Shown: positions 1-11,423 of the stretch, one piece after another | How the letters are laid out: every line of letters starts with the position of its first letter | Position numbering within the stretch: position 1 is the stretch's first letter | Assembly (NCBI GenBank): GCA_022414725.1 | Contig: CM039463.1 | Span: 27,118,003 to 27,182,002 of the forward strand | DNA: 64,000 nucleotides | Origin: Microglena sp. YARC | Lineage: Eukaryota; Chlorophyta; Chlorophyceae; Chlamydomonadales; Chlamydomonadaceae | Reading direction: 5' to 3' | Notes under the pieces: generated by a model | Told to the model about the DNA's origin: nothing | Databases searched by the model: none | What the model saw: only the letters and a program-made list of their open reading frames with translations | Position numbers and translations under genes: made by a program

Positions 1-190
1 GTGTGTGTGTGAGTGTGTAAGTGTGTGTTTGTGTGGTGGTCCCCCCCATCAATGAGAACCAAGGAGGGGATGCCCTATACCTGTAGGAACAGAGGGTGTG
101 TGCGTGGTATGTGTGTGCGAAAGCTTTACTTCTCTCTGATCCCACGTCCCTCTGTTGAAGTCTGATTCGGAAATAACGCCCATCCCCCCC

Positions 191-221
<31 letters not shown>

Positions 222-860
222 ACACGAGGCCGGTTGCAAAACCCTGGTTGCTGTGTATGATGGATGGATAGATAAGAGAACCAGAAATGGTGGATTGGAA
301 TTGTGTGTCATATTTGTTACCTATTTGTGGCATACTGTGACCTATTTTGGCATATTTATGACCATTTTGTGGCATGTTTGTGGCATACTGTGACCTATTT
401 TGGCATATTTATGACCATTTTATGGCATATTTCAGTATTTGTGTAATATTACCTCTGTATGCATGGTGTGATTTATTTGAGACCTATTTGTGGCATATGT
501 ATAACTATTGAATGGCCTATTGCTGGCCGATTGTGATTTATGTGTTGCCTATATGCGGCAAACTGTGACCTGTTTTTGGCATATTTATGACCATTGTATG
601 GCATATTTGTAGCATATTACCTCAGTATGCATGGAGTGATTTATTTTATACCTATCTGTGGCATATGTATGACCATTGTATGGCCTATTGCTTGGCCAAT
701 TGTGATTTATTTGTTGCCTACTTGCGGCACACTGTGTCATTTATGGCATATTTAGGACCATTTTATAGCATATGTGTGGCATATTGTGACCTTTTTGTGG
801 CATGTTGCCTCAGTATGCGTCGTGTGCTTGGTGTTGGTGTCAGGTGTAAAACTGTTTGGC
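1..860. repeat. (GT)n, C24-(CA)n tract and degenerate TGTGGCATATT array
   Basis: 1-30 is (GT)n. 184-207 is a run of 24 C followed by (AC)8. From about 300 to 860, degenerate units of about 60 bp built on TTTGTGGCATATTTATGACC repeat eight or so times. ORFs across it are by-products. Confidence 0.85.
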
Positions 861-1868
861 ATACTACAAGCAGGGATTACAGAGAATAAACAGCCAACGT
901 CAGGCCACGCCACGCTTGGCCTCACAGACCATGCCATCAAGCCATTCTATCATACTTGTTACAGTGCTGCTGGTTTGTGTCGGGAGACCCACCTCCTGGG
1001 GTAAAATTCCTTTCATAACTTAACAAAAACTATACAAAAACAAAAACTATAAAAACCTCGATCAAAAAACTAAAAACAAAAAAAACAAAAAACTTGGTGC
1101 AGGAATCAAGTACAAAGTGTGTGAAATGCCAACGCTCCATCAGGAATAATACTTAATCATTTTTTTAATTATTATTAATAAAATAATTAAATTATATTTA
1201 ATGTAATTATTATTAATTATAAAAAATGATGTACCATATTGCAATGTGCATAGGGTGATACTGGCCGGTTTTGGTCCCATTCTATTTTTTGATGAAATCC
1301 ACTACCATGGCATTGTTCACCCAATTGCTTTGGCATCGCCATTCCAACTGAATCCTCAGTGTCACTGGTTTGTGTCGGGAGACCCACCTCCTGGGGTGAA
1401 AATCCTTTCCCACCTAAAAAAAAAAGATAACTGGCATTGTTCACCTCGATAACTTGAAAGAGCGTATCCGAGCTGCCTGAACAGCGAGCTTACACTGCTA
1501 ACTTGGAGGGTCTTCAGCACCCTTTTATTTGGCTTGCAAGGGGGGACATTGTGGGTGAGGGGGAGGGCCACAGAGGTGCAGAAAAGGGTGACAAAGACCC
1601 CCCTAAATTTGCAGTGTTGACAAAATCCTTGAGTCTAGGGCTAGAACACGGAGACCCACCCGTTGAGAAAGATTTGTTGGGATTCAATTCACCAGTGCTG
1701 GCAATTTATAAGCTGCCTTTCTTTTATAAACTGCCTTTCCTGTTGTGAGGTTGGGCAAGTCCCTTCAGCCGATTTGGCTAAACCTGGACTTTAAACATAC
1801 TGGTGTGATTGGTTGTGGGTCGGCATCTCCTGCCGCCCTACGAGTGCCTACTCCCTTGGTGTGAAGGA
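861..1868. other. Non-genic stretch with dispersed-repeat fragments
   Basis: Two copies of a repeat with TGTGTCGGGAGACCCACCTC (967-1012, 1362-1412), also at 35028-35075 in inverse orientation; an A/T-rich block at 1010-1225; and a fragment of the GTGCAGAAAAGGGTGACAAA element at 1510-1617. No supported gene. Confidence 0.6.
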
Positions 1869-1876
1869 GTGACTCT

Positions 1877-2048
1877 CATGGTACTTCCATTGACCAAATT
1901 GGCCAGCGCTTTAGCGCACTTTATAAAACAAAACTGCGCTTTGTAGTGCAAAAAGCGCAAAAATTGCTTGCTGCGCCCACAGGAGGTTGAAAAAAAAAGC
2001 GCAAAACGCGCAGTGGGGCTCAAAAAGGCAGCGCTTGGAAGTACCCTG
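1877..2048. mobile_element. hAT-like MITE, GTACTTCC family, copy 1
   Basis: Ends CATGGTACTTCCA and TGGAAGTACCCTG; flanked by an exact 8-bp duplication GTGACTCT (1869-1876 and 2049-2056). Internally rich in AGCGCTTTAGCGC-type palindromes. 172 bp, non-coding. Confidence 0.88.
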
Positions 2049-2360
2049 GTGACTCTGCCGATCACGTTTAATCCTTTAATCTAGGCTAGAGCACGGAGAG
2101 CCACCCTTGAGGCGAAAATCCTTTTTGCAAAAACAAAAAACAATAATTTCCTGTACTCAGCCTCTACCTAAGAGCGGATCGACGCCCACTCTGCTCTGCT
2201 TCTAAATTTTCCTTGAGTCTAGGGATAGAGCATGGAGAGCCACCCCACTTTGAGGCGGAAATACTCCTTGTAAAAAAGAAAAGTGAAACCCACCTTGCCG
2301 GTTCTCTCCTTTGCTTCCATGTCTCTGAAGATGTCCTTCAAGCCTGAGAACCTACATAAG

Positions 2361-2725
2361 CAGGGACCAGCATATCATATGATGTTCATCAAAGGCAAGG
2401 ATGATCTCATAAGGTAATGATAACGCCTGGTGGGGCGTGGTGTTAAGGGAGCCCGTCGTGCGCGGGTGGGGAGCGGTCTCCTACCTCAACTGGACAAGCT
2501 ACCATCGCGGTTGACGACGACCTGCAACGCCAAGAGCGACCAAAGGGGGAGTAGAACCCCCGACTCTTCTTCCTCAAGCGATCTGGTCTACCACTAGACC
2601 ATTGTATAGCACTGAAAGGGGCTATGATCTCATATGATATCATACAAATTGCATCATATAATATTGTATATAAATGATAACTTAAGCCTAGTCAGACTGC
2701 CGGCATCATATGATATCATTGCTTA
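2361..2725. mobile_element. hAT-like MITE, ACCGGCATATC family, copy 1, split by a SINE
   Basis: Starts CAGGGACCAGCATATCATA at 2361 and resumes after the SINE with ATGATATCATACAAATTGC. The right terminus is cut short near 2725. Confidence 0.8.
2412..2625 (-). mobile_element. tRNA-derived SINE, copy A
   Basis: On the minus strand: A box TGGTCTAGTGGTAGACCAG and B box GGGTTCTACTCC, then a body ending CCAGGCGTTATCATTA. Flanked by direct repeat ATGATCTCATA (left near 2402, right near 2629). Inserted in a hAT-like MITE. Confidence 0.88.
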
Positions 2726-2734
2726 AGTGTTTGC

Positions 2735-2850
2735 GGTCGCTGTCAACCGCCATGGTAACTTTGTCCAGGTGAAGGAGCAGCCCATTCCCTACTGCTGGAA
2801 GACGGGGCTTCCTTAATACCACGCCCCACCAGGCGTTATCATTACATTTT
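2735..2850 (+). mobile_element. 5'-truncated SINE copy
   Basis: Body and 3' end of the same SINE (ACCACGCCCCACCAGGCGTT), lacking the A/B-box head, as expected of incomplete reverse transcription. Confidence 0.8.
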
Positions 2851-2869
2851 AAGAGGTCTTTGGCACACT

Positions 2870-3470
2870 TTCCTACATCCCTGCGGCACCCACTGCACCC
2901 CTGTGGCACTCCCTGCTCAGGGTTTTCCTGCGCCCCTGCGGCATCCCCTGCGCCCCTGTGGCACCCCCTGCTCGGGCCTTTCATGCATCCCCTGCACCCC
3001 TGTAGCACCCCCTGAGGCACTCCTTGCTCAGTCCTTTCCTGCACCCCTGCAGCACACCCTGCCCGGGCCTTTCCTGCGCCCCTGCGGCACTCCCTGCGGC
3101 ACCTGCACTCCTTCCTTCATCCCCTGCGGCACCCTTTCCTGCACCCCTGCGGCACCCTCTGCGGCACCTGCAACCCCTCCTACACCCCCTGCGGCACCTG
3201 CACTCCTTCCTTCATCCCCTGCGGTACCCTTTCCTGCACCCCTGCGGCACCCTCTGCGGCACCTGCAACCCTTCCTACACCCCCTGCGGCACCTGCACCC
3301 CTTCCTTCATCCCCTGCGGTACCCTTTCCTGCATCCCTGCGGCACCCTCTGCGGCACCTGCAACCCTTCCTACACCCCTTGCGGCACCCTTTCCTACGGC
3401 ACTTGCACCCCTTCCTTCACCCCCTGTGACACCCTTTCCTGCACCCCTGTGGCTCTCCCCTCACCCATAA
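2870..3470. repeat. C-rich minisatellite (CCCTGCGGCACC)
   Basis: Units of about 12-66 bp built from CCCCTGCGGCACCCTTTCCT. Two overlapping plus-strand ORFs (196 and 148 codons, Pro/Ala/Thr repeats) are by-products since both frames stay open. Confidence 0.85.
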
Positions 3471-3471
3471 T

Positions 3472-3620
3472 TAGGGACCAGAATATAATATGATGTTGAC
3501 TAAAGGGGAGTATGATATCATATGATATCATACAAACTGCATCATATGATATTGCACATAAATGATAACTTCAGCCCAGTCAGACTGCCGGCATCATATG
3601 ATATAATATTGCCGTTCTCT
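3472..3620. mobile_element. hAT-like MITE, ACCGGCATATC family, copy 2
   Basis: TAGGGACCAGAATATAATAT to TGCCGTTCTCT with the conserved core CAGTCAGACTGCCGGCATCA. About 149 bp; no clear target duplication. Confidence 0.82.
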
Positions 3621-4004
3621 GTAATTTGGTAAGACGATAGCTTTACAAGTGGGACGTCTACTCTTGTAGCCGTCTGCGTGTATAGCAGGGTGTAGGTTAG
3701 GTTCTACACCCCGGCCTTGCCTGGCAGCAACCCGGCTCCTGGACCTGGCAGGAAGCCGTCCCAGCCGGTTGGGCGGTCCAGGCAGTTGGGTATGATACGG
3801 CTATATATCGTATCATAACATTCTCTGCCCATAATGCACCCTTTCAAGCCAAATATAAGGGAACGAAGACCCCCCAAGTTAGCAGCAAAGATTCCTGGAA
3901 CACTTACTTGTACTTCCCTTTCTCAAGAATAGTATCGACAGCACTGGCCAAGCACAGCAGATCCAAATCTGCTCAACAATGCAAGACAGAAGCTCGGTTA
4001 GGAT

Positions 4005-4178
4005 TCAGTGGGGTTAGGATTCAGTTGGGTTAGGATTCAGTTGAGTTAGGATTCAGTTGGGTTAGGATTCGGTTGAGTTAGGATTCAGTTGGGTTAGGAT
4101 TCAGTTGGGTTAGGATTCAGTTGGGTTAGGATTCAGTTGGGTTAGGATTCAGTTGGGTTAGGATTCTGTTGGGTTGAT
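4005..4178. repeat. 16-bp minisatellite GGATTCAGTTGGGTTA, about 11 copies
   Basis: Nearly perfect tandem array. The TTAGG content is not a canonical telomere repeat. Confidence 0.93.
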
Positions 4179-4576
4179 TCACAGGGAGATAAGAGCAAGG
4201 CAGGCAGTGTTTATTTTTTGGGGTGCTTGTAGCAGCTTCTAGGCAGCTCCGTTCACCCTACTTGGGCCTTAGCCAGAATCTAACTAGTGCATCTGAACAC
4301 TGCGAGGGCAGGTATTCAGCCAACGCATCTGAAATGTGTCTGGGCACGCTGCTGGCTGCCGCAAACCTCACACTACAGGCAGCCTGGGAAATCCCCATGC
4401 GAATGTTTGTACCTCCATAGTTTGCAACACGAAGGTCGGCAGTGCTTAATTCCAAGCTCCGCAAGTGCGTGAGATGGATATGTAATCGTTTCCCATGGAA
4501 TTGTTCATTGTGCAAGTTCACAAGGCTGGAAACATGAACATTATGTGAATTATAACTTAGATAGTGTGAGCTTAGT

Positions 4577-4785
4577 CCCTTTCAGTGATATACAATGGTC
4601 TAGTGGTAGACCAGATCGCTTGAGGATGAAGAGTCGGGGGTTCGACTCCCCCTTTGGTCGCTCTTGGCGTTGCAGGTCGTTGTCAACCGCGATGGTAGCT
4701 TGTCCAGTTGAGGTAGGAGACCGCTCCCCACCCGCGTACAACGGGCTCCCTTAACACCACGCCCCACCAGGCGTTATCATTATCT
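4577..4785 (+). mobile_element. tRNA-derived SINE, copy B
   Basis: A box TGGTCTAGTGGTAGACC, B box GGTTCGACTCCCCC with an intact T-arm stem-loop, body, and 3' end CCAGGCGTTATCATTA plus T-rich tail. Flanked by TAGTGTGAGCTT duplicated at 4562 and 4791. Confidence 0.9.
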
Positions 4786-4799
4786 TTTTATAGTGTGAG

Positions 4800-5075
4800 C
4801 TTGGAACAGTGGCTGGCTAAGAAAGCTGGAGGAAAGCTGCTAAGTGCAGCCCCCCCCAAAAGAAAGAGTGAAGGCAAACCTTGCAAACTACTTCTGTAGC
4901 GGCTGCCTAGAAGCTGCTACGTGTAGCCCCAAAAAGAAACAGTAAAAGCATACCTTGCTAACTACTTCTGTAGCAGCTGCCTAGAAGCTGCTACGTGTGA
5001 AACCCCAAAAGAAACAGTGAAGGCAGGTGCGTGGCGGGAGGCACCTTCAGTTGGAAGCAAGCGCTAGCTGCTGTA
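4800..5075. repeat. Three copies of a repeat with CTGCCTAGAAGCTGCTACGT
   Basis: Units of about 75-80 bp (CCCCAAAAGAAACAGTGAAG ... CTGCCTAGAAGCTGCTACGT). The AGAAGCTGC motif recurs elsewhere in the window. Confidence 0.8.
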
Positions 5076-5150
5076 TGTATAGGGACCGGCATATCATATG
5101 ATGCTGATAAAAGGGGAGTATGATATCATTTGATATCATATGATACCGTA

Positions 5151-5971
5151 CTGACAGCAAAATTTAACGCTTTAATTTCACGGGAGCAACTGTGAAATCA
5201 AGGCGTATACTATATTTCGCGACGAAAAAACCGTGAAATCGAGTTTCAGGGCGATATTAGGGTTTAAATGAGCAATACATGAACACTGTGTGCTCTTGTT
5301 TATGAGATGCCTTAGTTGCAGGTCCTAAAACTCAAATTAACTGAGCAGCTAGCTGAGCAATACATGAACACTGTGTGCTCTTGTTTATGAGATGCCTTAG
5401 TTGCAGGTCCTAGAACTAAAATTAATTGAGCAGCTAGCTGAGCAATACATGAACACTGTGTGCTCTTATTTATGAGATGCCTTAGTTGCAGGTCCTAGAA
5501 CTCATATTAACTGAGCAGCTAGCTGAGAAATACATGAACACTGTGTGCTCTTGTTTATGAGATGCCTTAGTTGCAGGTCCTAGAACTCAAATTAACTGAG
5601 CAGGAAATTAAGTGATTAAATGAGTTGATGCAGAGTACTACCCTACTTGCAGACCCTATAACCATGTACCCTGATACAACGGCACATGGTCTACGGTAAT
5701 AGTATGAACACTACTACCTATACCACACTCATGAGTACCGGTACACAATGTAATCACAAGTATGTATTGTGATTTTAAGAACAGGCAATGAATCAGTGTA
5801 ACATGTTCAAGTAAAAACATTTAAATGGATTTTATTAAAATTTGAACCGTGAAATGTGTAACATCAAATTATATCCCTCTGGAAAACAAACGTGAATTTA
5901 AAACGTGAAATTATAATAAAACCCCTCAAAATGAACGTGAAATCTTTCGTAGCGTTAAATTTTGCTGTCAA
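5151..5971. mobile_element. TA-flanked terminal-inverted-repeat element
   Basis: 21-bp inverted ends (TGACAGCAAAATTTAACGCT, one terminal mismatch) flanked by TA on both sides, as for Tc1/mariner-type insertion. The motif CGTGAAAT recurs about seven times near the two ends. The interior contains the 85-bp array. No transposase. Confidence 0.85.
5269..5608. repeat. 85-bp tandem repeat, 4 copies
   Basis: Units start at 5269, 5354, 5439 and 5524 with TGAGCAATACATGAACACTG; over 95% identical, so amplified recently inside the transposon. Confidence 0.95.
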
Positions 5972-6226
5972 TACGGTACCATATAAATTGTATCATTTGA
6001 TATTATATATGAGTGGTAAATTTGGTATAGCCAGGCCGCCGTCATCACATAATATCATATGATGACATGATATCATACTGCCATTCCCTATGTATGTAAC
6101 TAAGGAGGCGTTAAGGGTATAGATGTAGGATTCACCGATGAGGTTTCAGGGCCCAGGTGACATTTGGTGGCCAACAGATTTTGTATACTAGCCAGCAATA
6201 AGACAGTAGGTTAGGAGCAAGTGCGC

Positions 6227-6437
6227 CAGGGCTTTTTTATTCCGCTATATGTATTGATCACAAGTTGTTACCCTGTTTTGGCGAAATTATCGCTATGAAA
6301 ATGTACAAATCATAAAGTTGTCCTCACCCCCCTAAATGGCCCTAAAAAGCTAGAAGGACTAAAACACTGTCCCTGGAGGAGGCCTAAAACCATAAAGCTA
6401 GAAAAACCCCACCTTCAGATTTGAAAAAAAACTCCTG
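6227..6437. mobile_element. hAT-like MITE, CAGGGATTTTTAT family, copy 1
   Basis: Ends CAGGGCTTTTTTATTCCG and TTTGAAAAAAAACTCCTG; exact 8-bp duplication AAGTGCGC at 6219-6226 and 6438-6445. 211 bp. Related copies at 35201-35414 and 52039-52258. Confidence 0.88.
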
Positions 6438-6445
6438 AAGTGCGC

Positions 6446-6837
6446 ATGATTGCTTAATGTGATCTTGGAAGGTAGGTGATACTTAAGGAGATTAGGGGAC
6501 CAGTGGGATAAGTGTTTGTGTTTTTCAGATTTCTGTAGGCCAGGATGCATAGCTACTTGGGCTACTCAAGCCTGTTTCAGGATTGCTGCGTAGCCAGGCC
6601 AGGAGCGAAAGCGAAAAGCGCGGAGCCTGGGGGATTTGTGGGGCAGCACAGAAACATGCATCGCCATGCAACGGCGGAATGGTGAGGCAGTGGAGACGCG
6701 CGCGTCGTGGGAAAAATAACAGTGTAGGGGACCATGCCACAGAACTTATGATATCAGAAGTACTAAGTGCATCACTCAAGAAGTACATAGTGCATCACTC
6801 AAGAAGACATCGGCAGGCCAACAGGGGTAGACACTAC
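6446..6837. other. Non-genic stretch
   Basis: No repeat or gene recognised apart from overlapping 85-87 codon ORFs on opposite strands at 6525-6840, without supporting features. Confidence 0.4.
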
Positions 6838-7042
6838 TGATAACGCCTGGTGGGGCGTGGTGTTAAGGGAGCCCGTCGTACGCGGGTGGGGAGCAGTCTC
6901 CTACCTCAACTGGACAAGCTACCATCGCGGTTGACAACGACCTGCAACGCCAAGAGCGACCGAAGGGGGAGTCGAACCCCCGACTCTTCATCCTCAAGCG
7001 ATCTGGTCTACCACTAGACCATTGAATATCACTGAAAGGGGC
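6838..7042 (-). mobile_element. tRNA-derived SINE, copy C
   Basis: Same structure as copy B on the minus strand, flanked by exact 13-bp duplication ACAGGGGTAGACA (6821-6833 and 7044-7056). Confidence 0.92.
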
Positions 7043-7329
7043 TACAGGGGTAGACAGAGGACTCAACCATGTATGACTCGATTGGAAAAATTGAAAATTT
7101 GAACATCCAAGAATTGTCACAATGACCTTTGAGGACGTGCCACGGTGGGATTAAGGGAACTGGATCGTAAGTATGCGGTGGTCGAGCCAACGAGCCGACA
7201 TCGCATTTAGATTCCAGTTAACGTGCCGGTCGATCTATGACTCGATCATGATAGGCAAGGCTCTGCAGATATGGGGGGTGTTAATCCAGCCTTTGTATTT
7301 AGAACTGCAGTGGATTGATCATAAAGAAG

Positions 7330-7945
7330 GGGGTCTCCGGCACTCTTTTGTTTTGCTCGAAAGGGTATTTTATGGGTGAGAGGGGTGCTGTAGGAGTGCC
7401 AGAAAAGAGTGCCAGAAAAGAGTGCCAGAAAAGAGTGCCAAAGACCCCCTAAATTTTTAGGAGTGCCACAAAAGAGTGCCGAAGACCCCCTAAATTTGCA
7501 GTCAGTCTTCACCAGCTTAGCTGTCTGCTGCCTGCATCCTGACAGTGAGAAATGCTAATTTGCTTGGGGGGTCATCGGCACCGTTTTACTTTGCTTGCAA
7601 GGGTACATTGTGGGTGAATGGGGTGCAGAAAAGGGGACCAAAGGCCCTCGATATTTGCAGTCAGTCTTCACCAGCTTAGCTATTTGCTACCTGCACCTGA
7701 CAGTGAGAAACGCTAATTTGCTTGAGGGGTCGTCGGCACCCTTTATTTGGCTTTGAAAGGGTACATTAAATTATTGTGGGTGAGAGGGGTGCAGAAAAGG
7801 GGGGCAAAGGCCCCTTAAATTTGCAGTCAGTCTTCACCAGCTTAGATGTCTGCTGCCTTTGCCCCCCTTTTCTGCACCCCTCTCACCCACAATTAAATGT
7901 ACCCTTTCAAAGCCAAATAAAGGGTGCCGACGACCTTCCAAGCAA
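7330..7945. repeat. Repeated element cluster with 85-bp inverted arms
   Basis: Three direct copies of a block with AAATTTGCAGTCAGTCTTCA (near 7490, 7655, 7815), a 14-bp AGAGTGCCAGAAA array at 7395-7440, and at 7733-7938 an inverted repeat with arms of about 82 bp around a 40-nt loop. The termini (GTGCCAAAGACCCCCC) match 1510-1617 and 46755-47265. Confidence 0.8.
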
Positions 7946-7946
7946 A

Positions 7947-8422
7947 TTAGCATTTTGCAGTGGAAATGCGTGCCTCCACCAATCATTATAGAACCTACCC
8001 GCACGGTTCCTTCTTGTCAAGCAGTCGAACAGCTCTCGTATCTCTGCTTTTGCCTCGTCGCACAGGTTCTGGCAGTGATAGGATTGCAATCCCCGCTTCT
8101 GGGTCCAATCGGAGAATGTCGACCGCATGACAGCCAGCTGAGCGTTGGAAGCCTCGCTCAATGCTCGCCCAAGAGTTACGGACGGTCGTGAGGGCGCGAT
8201 TCTGGGACTGTTGAGTGGGGGGATGGCTTGGGAGGATGGCATGATGACTTGGCCTGTGCAGCAGGAGAGGGTGGGTGTTGTGCTTGTTAGTGGGAAGGGG
8301 ATGTTGGATGGTTCAGGAGCAGGGGAGGAGCTGGAGGAGGGGATGGGGATGGTAGTTGCAGGAGCGGGGAGGTGGTGGCGGTGGTGATAGGTGGTGGTGG
8401 TGGTTGGATTTTGTGGACTCAC
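7947..8422 (-). CDS. Possible protein-coding remnant, unknown
   Basis: The minus-strand frame opens at 8422 with a Thr/Pro/Ser-rich low-complexity start and then has an ordinary-looking segment (RSTFSDWTQKRGLQSYHCQN, EAKAEIRELFDCLTRR, FYNDWWRHAFPLQ). It runs into the inverted repeat at 7945, where the last residues and the stop are supplied by the repeat. Composition of the distal half is protein-like, but no family was recognised. It may be a remnant of a transposon gene or a truncated exon. Confidence 0.3.
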
Positions 8423-8690
8423 GCCAGCCTTACAAATGGTTCTGTATCTGGGACGGACTTGTTACGGTGGTGGTGGTGGTGGTGGTGGTGGAAGTGGTGG
8501 ATGTGGCGGTTGTGGTGGATGTGGTGGTCGGTGGTGGATGTGTAGGTGGTGGTGGATATGCATGGTGGTGGATGTGATGGAGGTGGATATGGTGGTAGAT
8601 GTGGTGGTTGTGGTGGATATGGAGGTGGAGGTGGAGGTGGTGGCGGATGTGGTGGTGGTGGATATGGTGGTGGAAGTCTCGCCTGCGTCT
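8380..8690. repeat. GGT/GGA trinucleotide-type array
   Basis: Degenerate GGTGGTGGA/GGATGTGGT repeats. Long ORFs on both strands (Val/Gly-rich, His-rich) are artefacts. Confidence 0.9.
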
Positions 8691-8699
8691 GTTGGTCAC

Positions 8700-9479
8700 A
8701 GATAGAGATGCAGGAAAGCAGGGGAAATGCAGGTTTAACAACGGCTGTTTCGTCCAGACCCTGGTTTCGTCGTCATCCCACCCGCGCGCCCGTTTTCTTG
8801 GTCACTTCCGCTGGTTACTGTCTTTCTCCTCGAAATTGCACAGGAACACAGGGTAGGAAATACGGATCACAGGACAACGGATGTCAAGAAGATGAACAAC
8901 CCGGTTGGGTAGCAACAGAATGACCCACCGATCCTCACGTTCAAGTGAACGGCTAGAATCCGCAGAATGCAGAGTAGGTGCAGGTAAGTGGATCAGCTCG
9001 AAGAGAATGCAGCATGTGACAATTATTGGAGGGCCTTGAGAACGGAGGAAGGTGCGAGCGAGTCACAGGCGGGGGGACTGCTGAAGGGGTTTGAAACGAC
9101 GTCGACGATCGTGGCCACGAACGAGCTCTGCAACGTGCCCTTTAAATAGGAAATGTGATTGGCTCTTGCAGAGCAGGAGGTGATGGATATATCACTTGCG
9201 AAGTGGTTTCCTCATATCTAGTTGTGACTATGTGCGTTGTGTTAAGCCTGTTTCTTCGCTAGATCTACGCTAGATCTATGCTAAATCGTCGGGGGATAGC
9301 AGCTTCGCATCTGCATGCTTGACGCCCTCTTTTTAATCGCAAGTGAGGAACAATGCTCTGACTGGGTCACTGGGCGCGCTAACGGCAGCCAATGCTGAAG
9401 GCCACCTTTGCATTGGGCGGGAATGCGTGCTCTTGTACTCGCTGCCGGCATCAATTTCGCGCTGAAAGGGCCCTGCGGT

Positions 9480-9510
<31 letters not shown>

Positions 9511-10900
9511 GGGGGGGGGGGCTCCGCTCGCGAGATGCTGCGCCCAAGATGCTCCCTGCTGTTTCCCCCTCACCTGCCCTCTCAGCTCGGTGTGTCGAGT
9601 GCTGGTAGAAGGGAGGGAAGGGGATGGGGGGTGGGGGGGGTGCAGCCGTCGGTACGACGGGCTCACTGCCTTAATTCTGTTATTATATAGTACAGGCATA
9701 CTAATTTGCCAGGCTGTGCAAGGAGATGGAAGACAGCAATGGTCGGGCCAGGTGGTTGGTCGTTGGTCGGAAACGCCGAAACTGATGGTGCCTAAAAGGG
9801 GGGTCTCTGCAACAAACATTCGGCTCGTGCCTGGCCGGGGAAGACTAGTGATGGGGGGGGGCGTGGGCGTGGGGCTGTGTGGTGGGAGTGCAGGACAGAT
9901 CTGTGATAAAAGTTGGATTCTGGCAGGCGAGCAACAATTCCGGGAATAATCTGCGTCCAGGAAGAAGTGACGACCTTCGAAGCGCAAAGAACGAAGGCCG
10001 CATAACAAAGTGGGGGGGTAGTCGAGGGCAGTACAAACAAAGCGCAGAACAAAACCGAGGTGCAGAATAACCCACTCTTTTAGCTCGGCAAATTCAGACC
10101 GTATGTAATGTTGGATGCCTTGGATAGTTGCGAACCTTCTGCACCTCGTGTTTTCGCATGGGAGTCTTTATTCATGCCTACGCATCCCATTGTGCCAAGA
10201 ATACAATAAGAACGCGATAACGATGACGATGAAGAACGTTGAATAAAGAATGCTGGAGAAGAGATTGAAGCATACTTGGATGGGCTGAGTAGAAATGTAG
10301 AATGTGAAGCGATGAATGGTTTGCCCGTTCATGTACTTTTTCGAGCACTTTTTCCGAGACATTCCAAGACGGGTGAACGGTTGCCAGCAGCCAGCAACCA
10401 GCAACCAGCTAAGGTTGCCAGCAACCAGCTCCGGACTGTTCCCAGATCACCACAAGTCCTCGAAAAACTGCTCTTGGTTTACACCAAAAAAGTGACGGTG
10501 AGGACTCAAAGCTTATAGTCTAGTATAGGGTTGGTAAGGTTGGTCTACAAGTGGTAGACCCCCTAGACTACAACTGTCTCCCGCGACCCATTCGTGTTGG
10601 TCGGTTTTAATCTAAAAAGAGAACCAGTACGCCAATTCGGCATGATGAAGGAATCTGTCCAAAGGGGGTCCTAGGACAACACCATCAAATAGTAGGGAGC
10701 CCTGTCGGGTCCCCTGGAGGTCGGCCCCAGGGTGGGGTATGGTACACGATGGCTTGTGGGTTTGTAGTTCAGTTGTCTAAGATTGTTACATTTCTTGTTG
10801 ACTGTTGAAAAATATGACAAAGTTGTCCACGTGGGTATGCTAAGTTAAAAGCAGTACGCCAATTCGTCGTGATTAAGGAAGCTGTCCTAAGGGGGTCCTC
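8700..10900. other. Non-genic stretch with (TG)n-G28 tract and local duplications
   Basis: 9478-9522 is (GT)n followed by a long G run. 10627-10690 and 10853-10915 are two copies of a block with CAGTACGCCAATTCG and AAGGGGGTCCT. 10383-10425 repeats CAGCAACCAG. Overlapping ORFs on both strands at 9392-10008 lack supporting features. Confidence 0.5.
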
Positions 10901-10918
10901 GGACAATACCATCAAACC

Positions 10919-11003
10919 GGGGGGGGTGGCTAGGGGTGGCTAGGGGGGGGGTGGCTAGGGGTGGCTAGGGGGGGGTGGCTAGGGGGGGTGGCTAGGGGGG
11001 GCG
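10919..11003. repeat. GGGTGGCTAGGGG array
   Basis: About six units of 12-14 bp. Confidence 0.9.
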
Positions 11004-11141
11004 GTACCCCCACGACAGCCGGTGGCGGAAGAAGGAGTTTGGGGCGAGTGTGTAGCAGATTCCATGCGCCGGCGGGTACACACGATGGTATGTGCGTATC
11101 GGACGGCATGCATGAGGAGGGAGTTGAGGAGGCGGGTGGTG

Positions 11142-11423
11142 TCAGTAGGATGGATACCGAGAGAAGAAAAAATTGGGGATAAGGGAGGCGAAGAGGGTAC
11201 CGAAGGAGCCGAGGATGATTGGGTCTGGGGAGATGACCCGCCAACCAGCAGCGAGAAGAGCCGAACGGAGGGTGGAATGTTTAGCGCGTGTAATGGCAAG
11301 GGTGGTATGATAGCTGGAGTCCCAAGTGTACGTGAGTTCACAAAGATAGACAGTGTGGGCGGCTTGCTTGGAGGGTGGAAAGTTCGGACTGGGTGAGGGT
11401 GGAGTCGTGGGAGGGGGCGTCAA
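11142..11423 (-). pseudogene. Possible retroelement C-terminal remnant
   Basis: The minus frame reads AAHTVYLCELTYTWDSSY, ITRAKHSTLRSALLAAGWRV and IILGSFGTLFAS. The order (ELT, R.KY-like, L...L...GW.V, G..GT) resembles the tail segment downstream of reverse transcriptases in some non-LTR retroelements. No reverse transcriptase is seen nearby. Assignment is by memory of the pattern and tentative. Confidence 0.3.

Larger units (their letters stand above)
5080..6090. mobile_element. hAT-like MITE, ACCGGCATATC family, copy 3, carrying a nested element
   Basis: Termini TAGGGACCGGCATATC and GATATCATACTGCCATTCCCTA with exact 8-bp duplication TGTATGTA on both sides (5072-5079, 6091-6098). The interior is split by the TA-flanked element at 5151-5971. 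Confidence 0.9.

Noticed and set aside
2903..3493. Pro/Ala-rich ORFs of 196 and 148 codons
   Set aside because: Two overlapping frames of the same C-rich array are open, with no start context or splice pattern.
4005..4178. TTAGG-containing array as an internal telomere repeat
   Set aside because: The unit is 16 bp (GGATTCAGTTGGGTTA), not a telomeric heptamer or hexamer.
4590..4665. Functional tRNA gene
   Set aside because: A and B boxes and the T arm are present, but the anticodon arm and acceptor stem do not pair, and the unit repeats with a common body and target duplications, so it is a SINE head.
8356..8741. His-rich and Gly-rich ORFs as metal-binding proteins
   Set aside because: They are frames of a GGT/GGA trinucleotide-type array on both strands.
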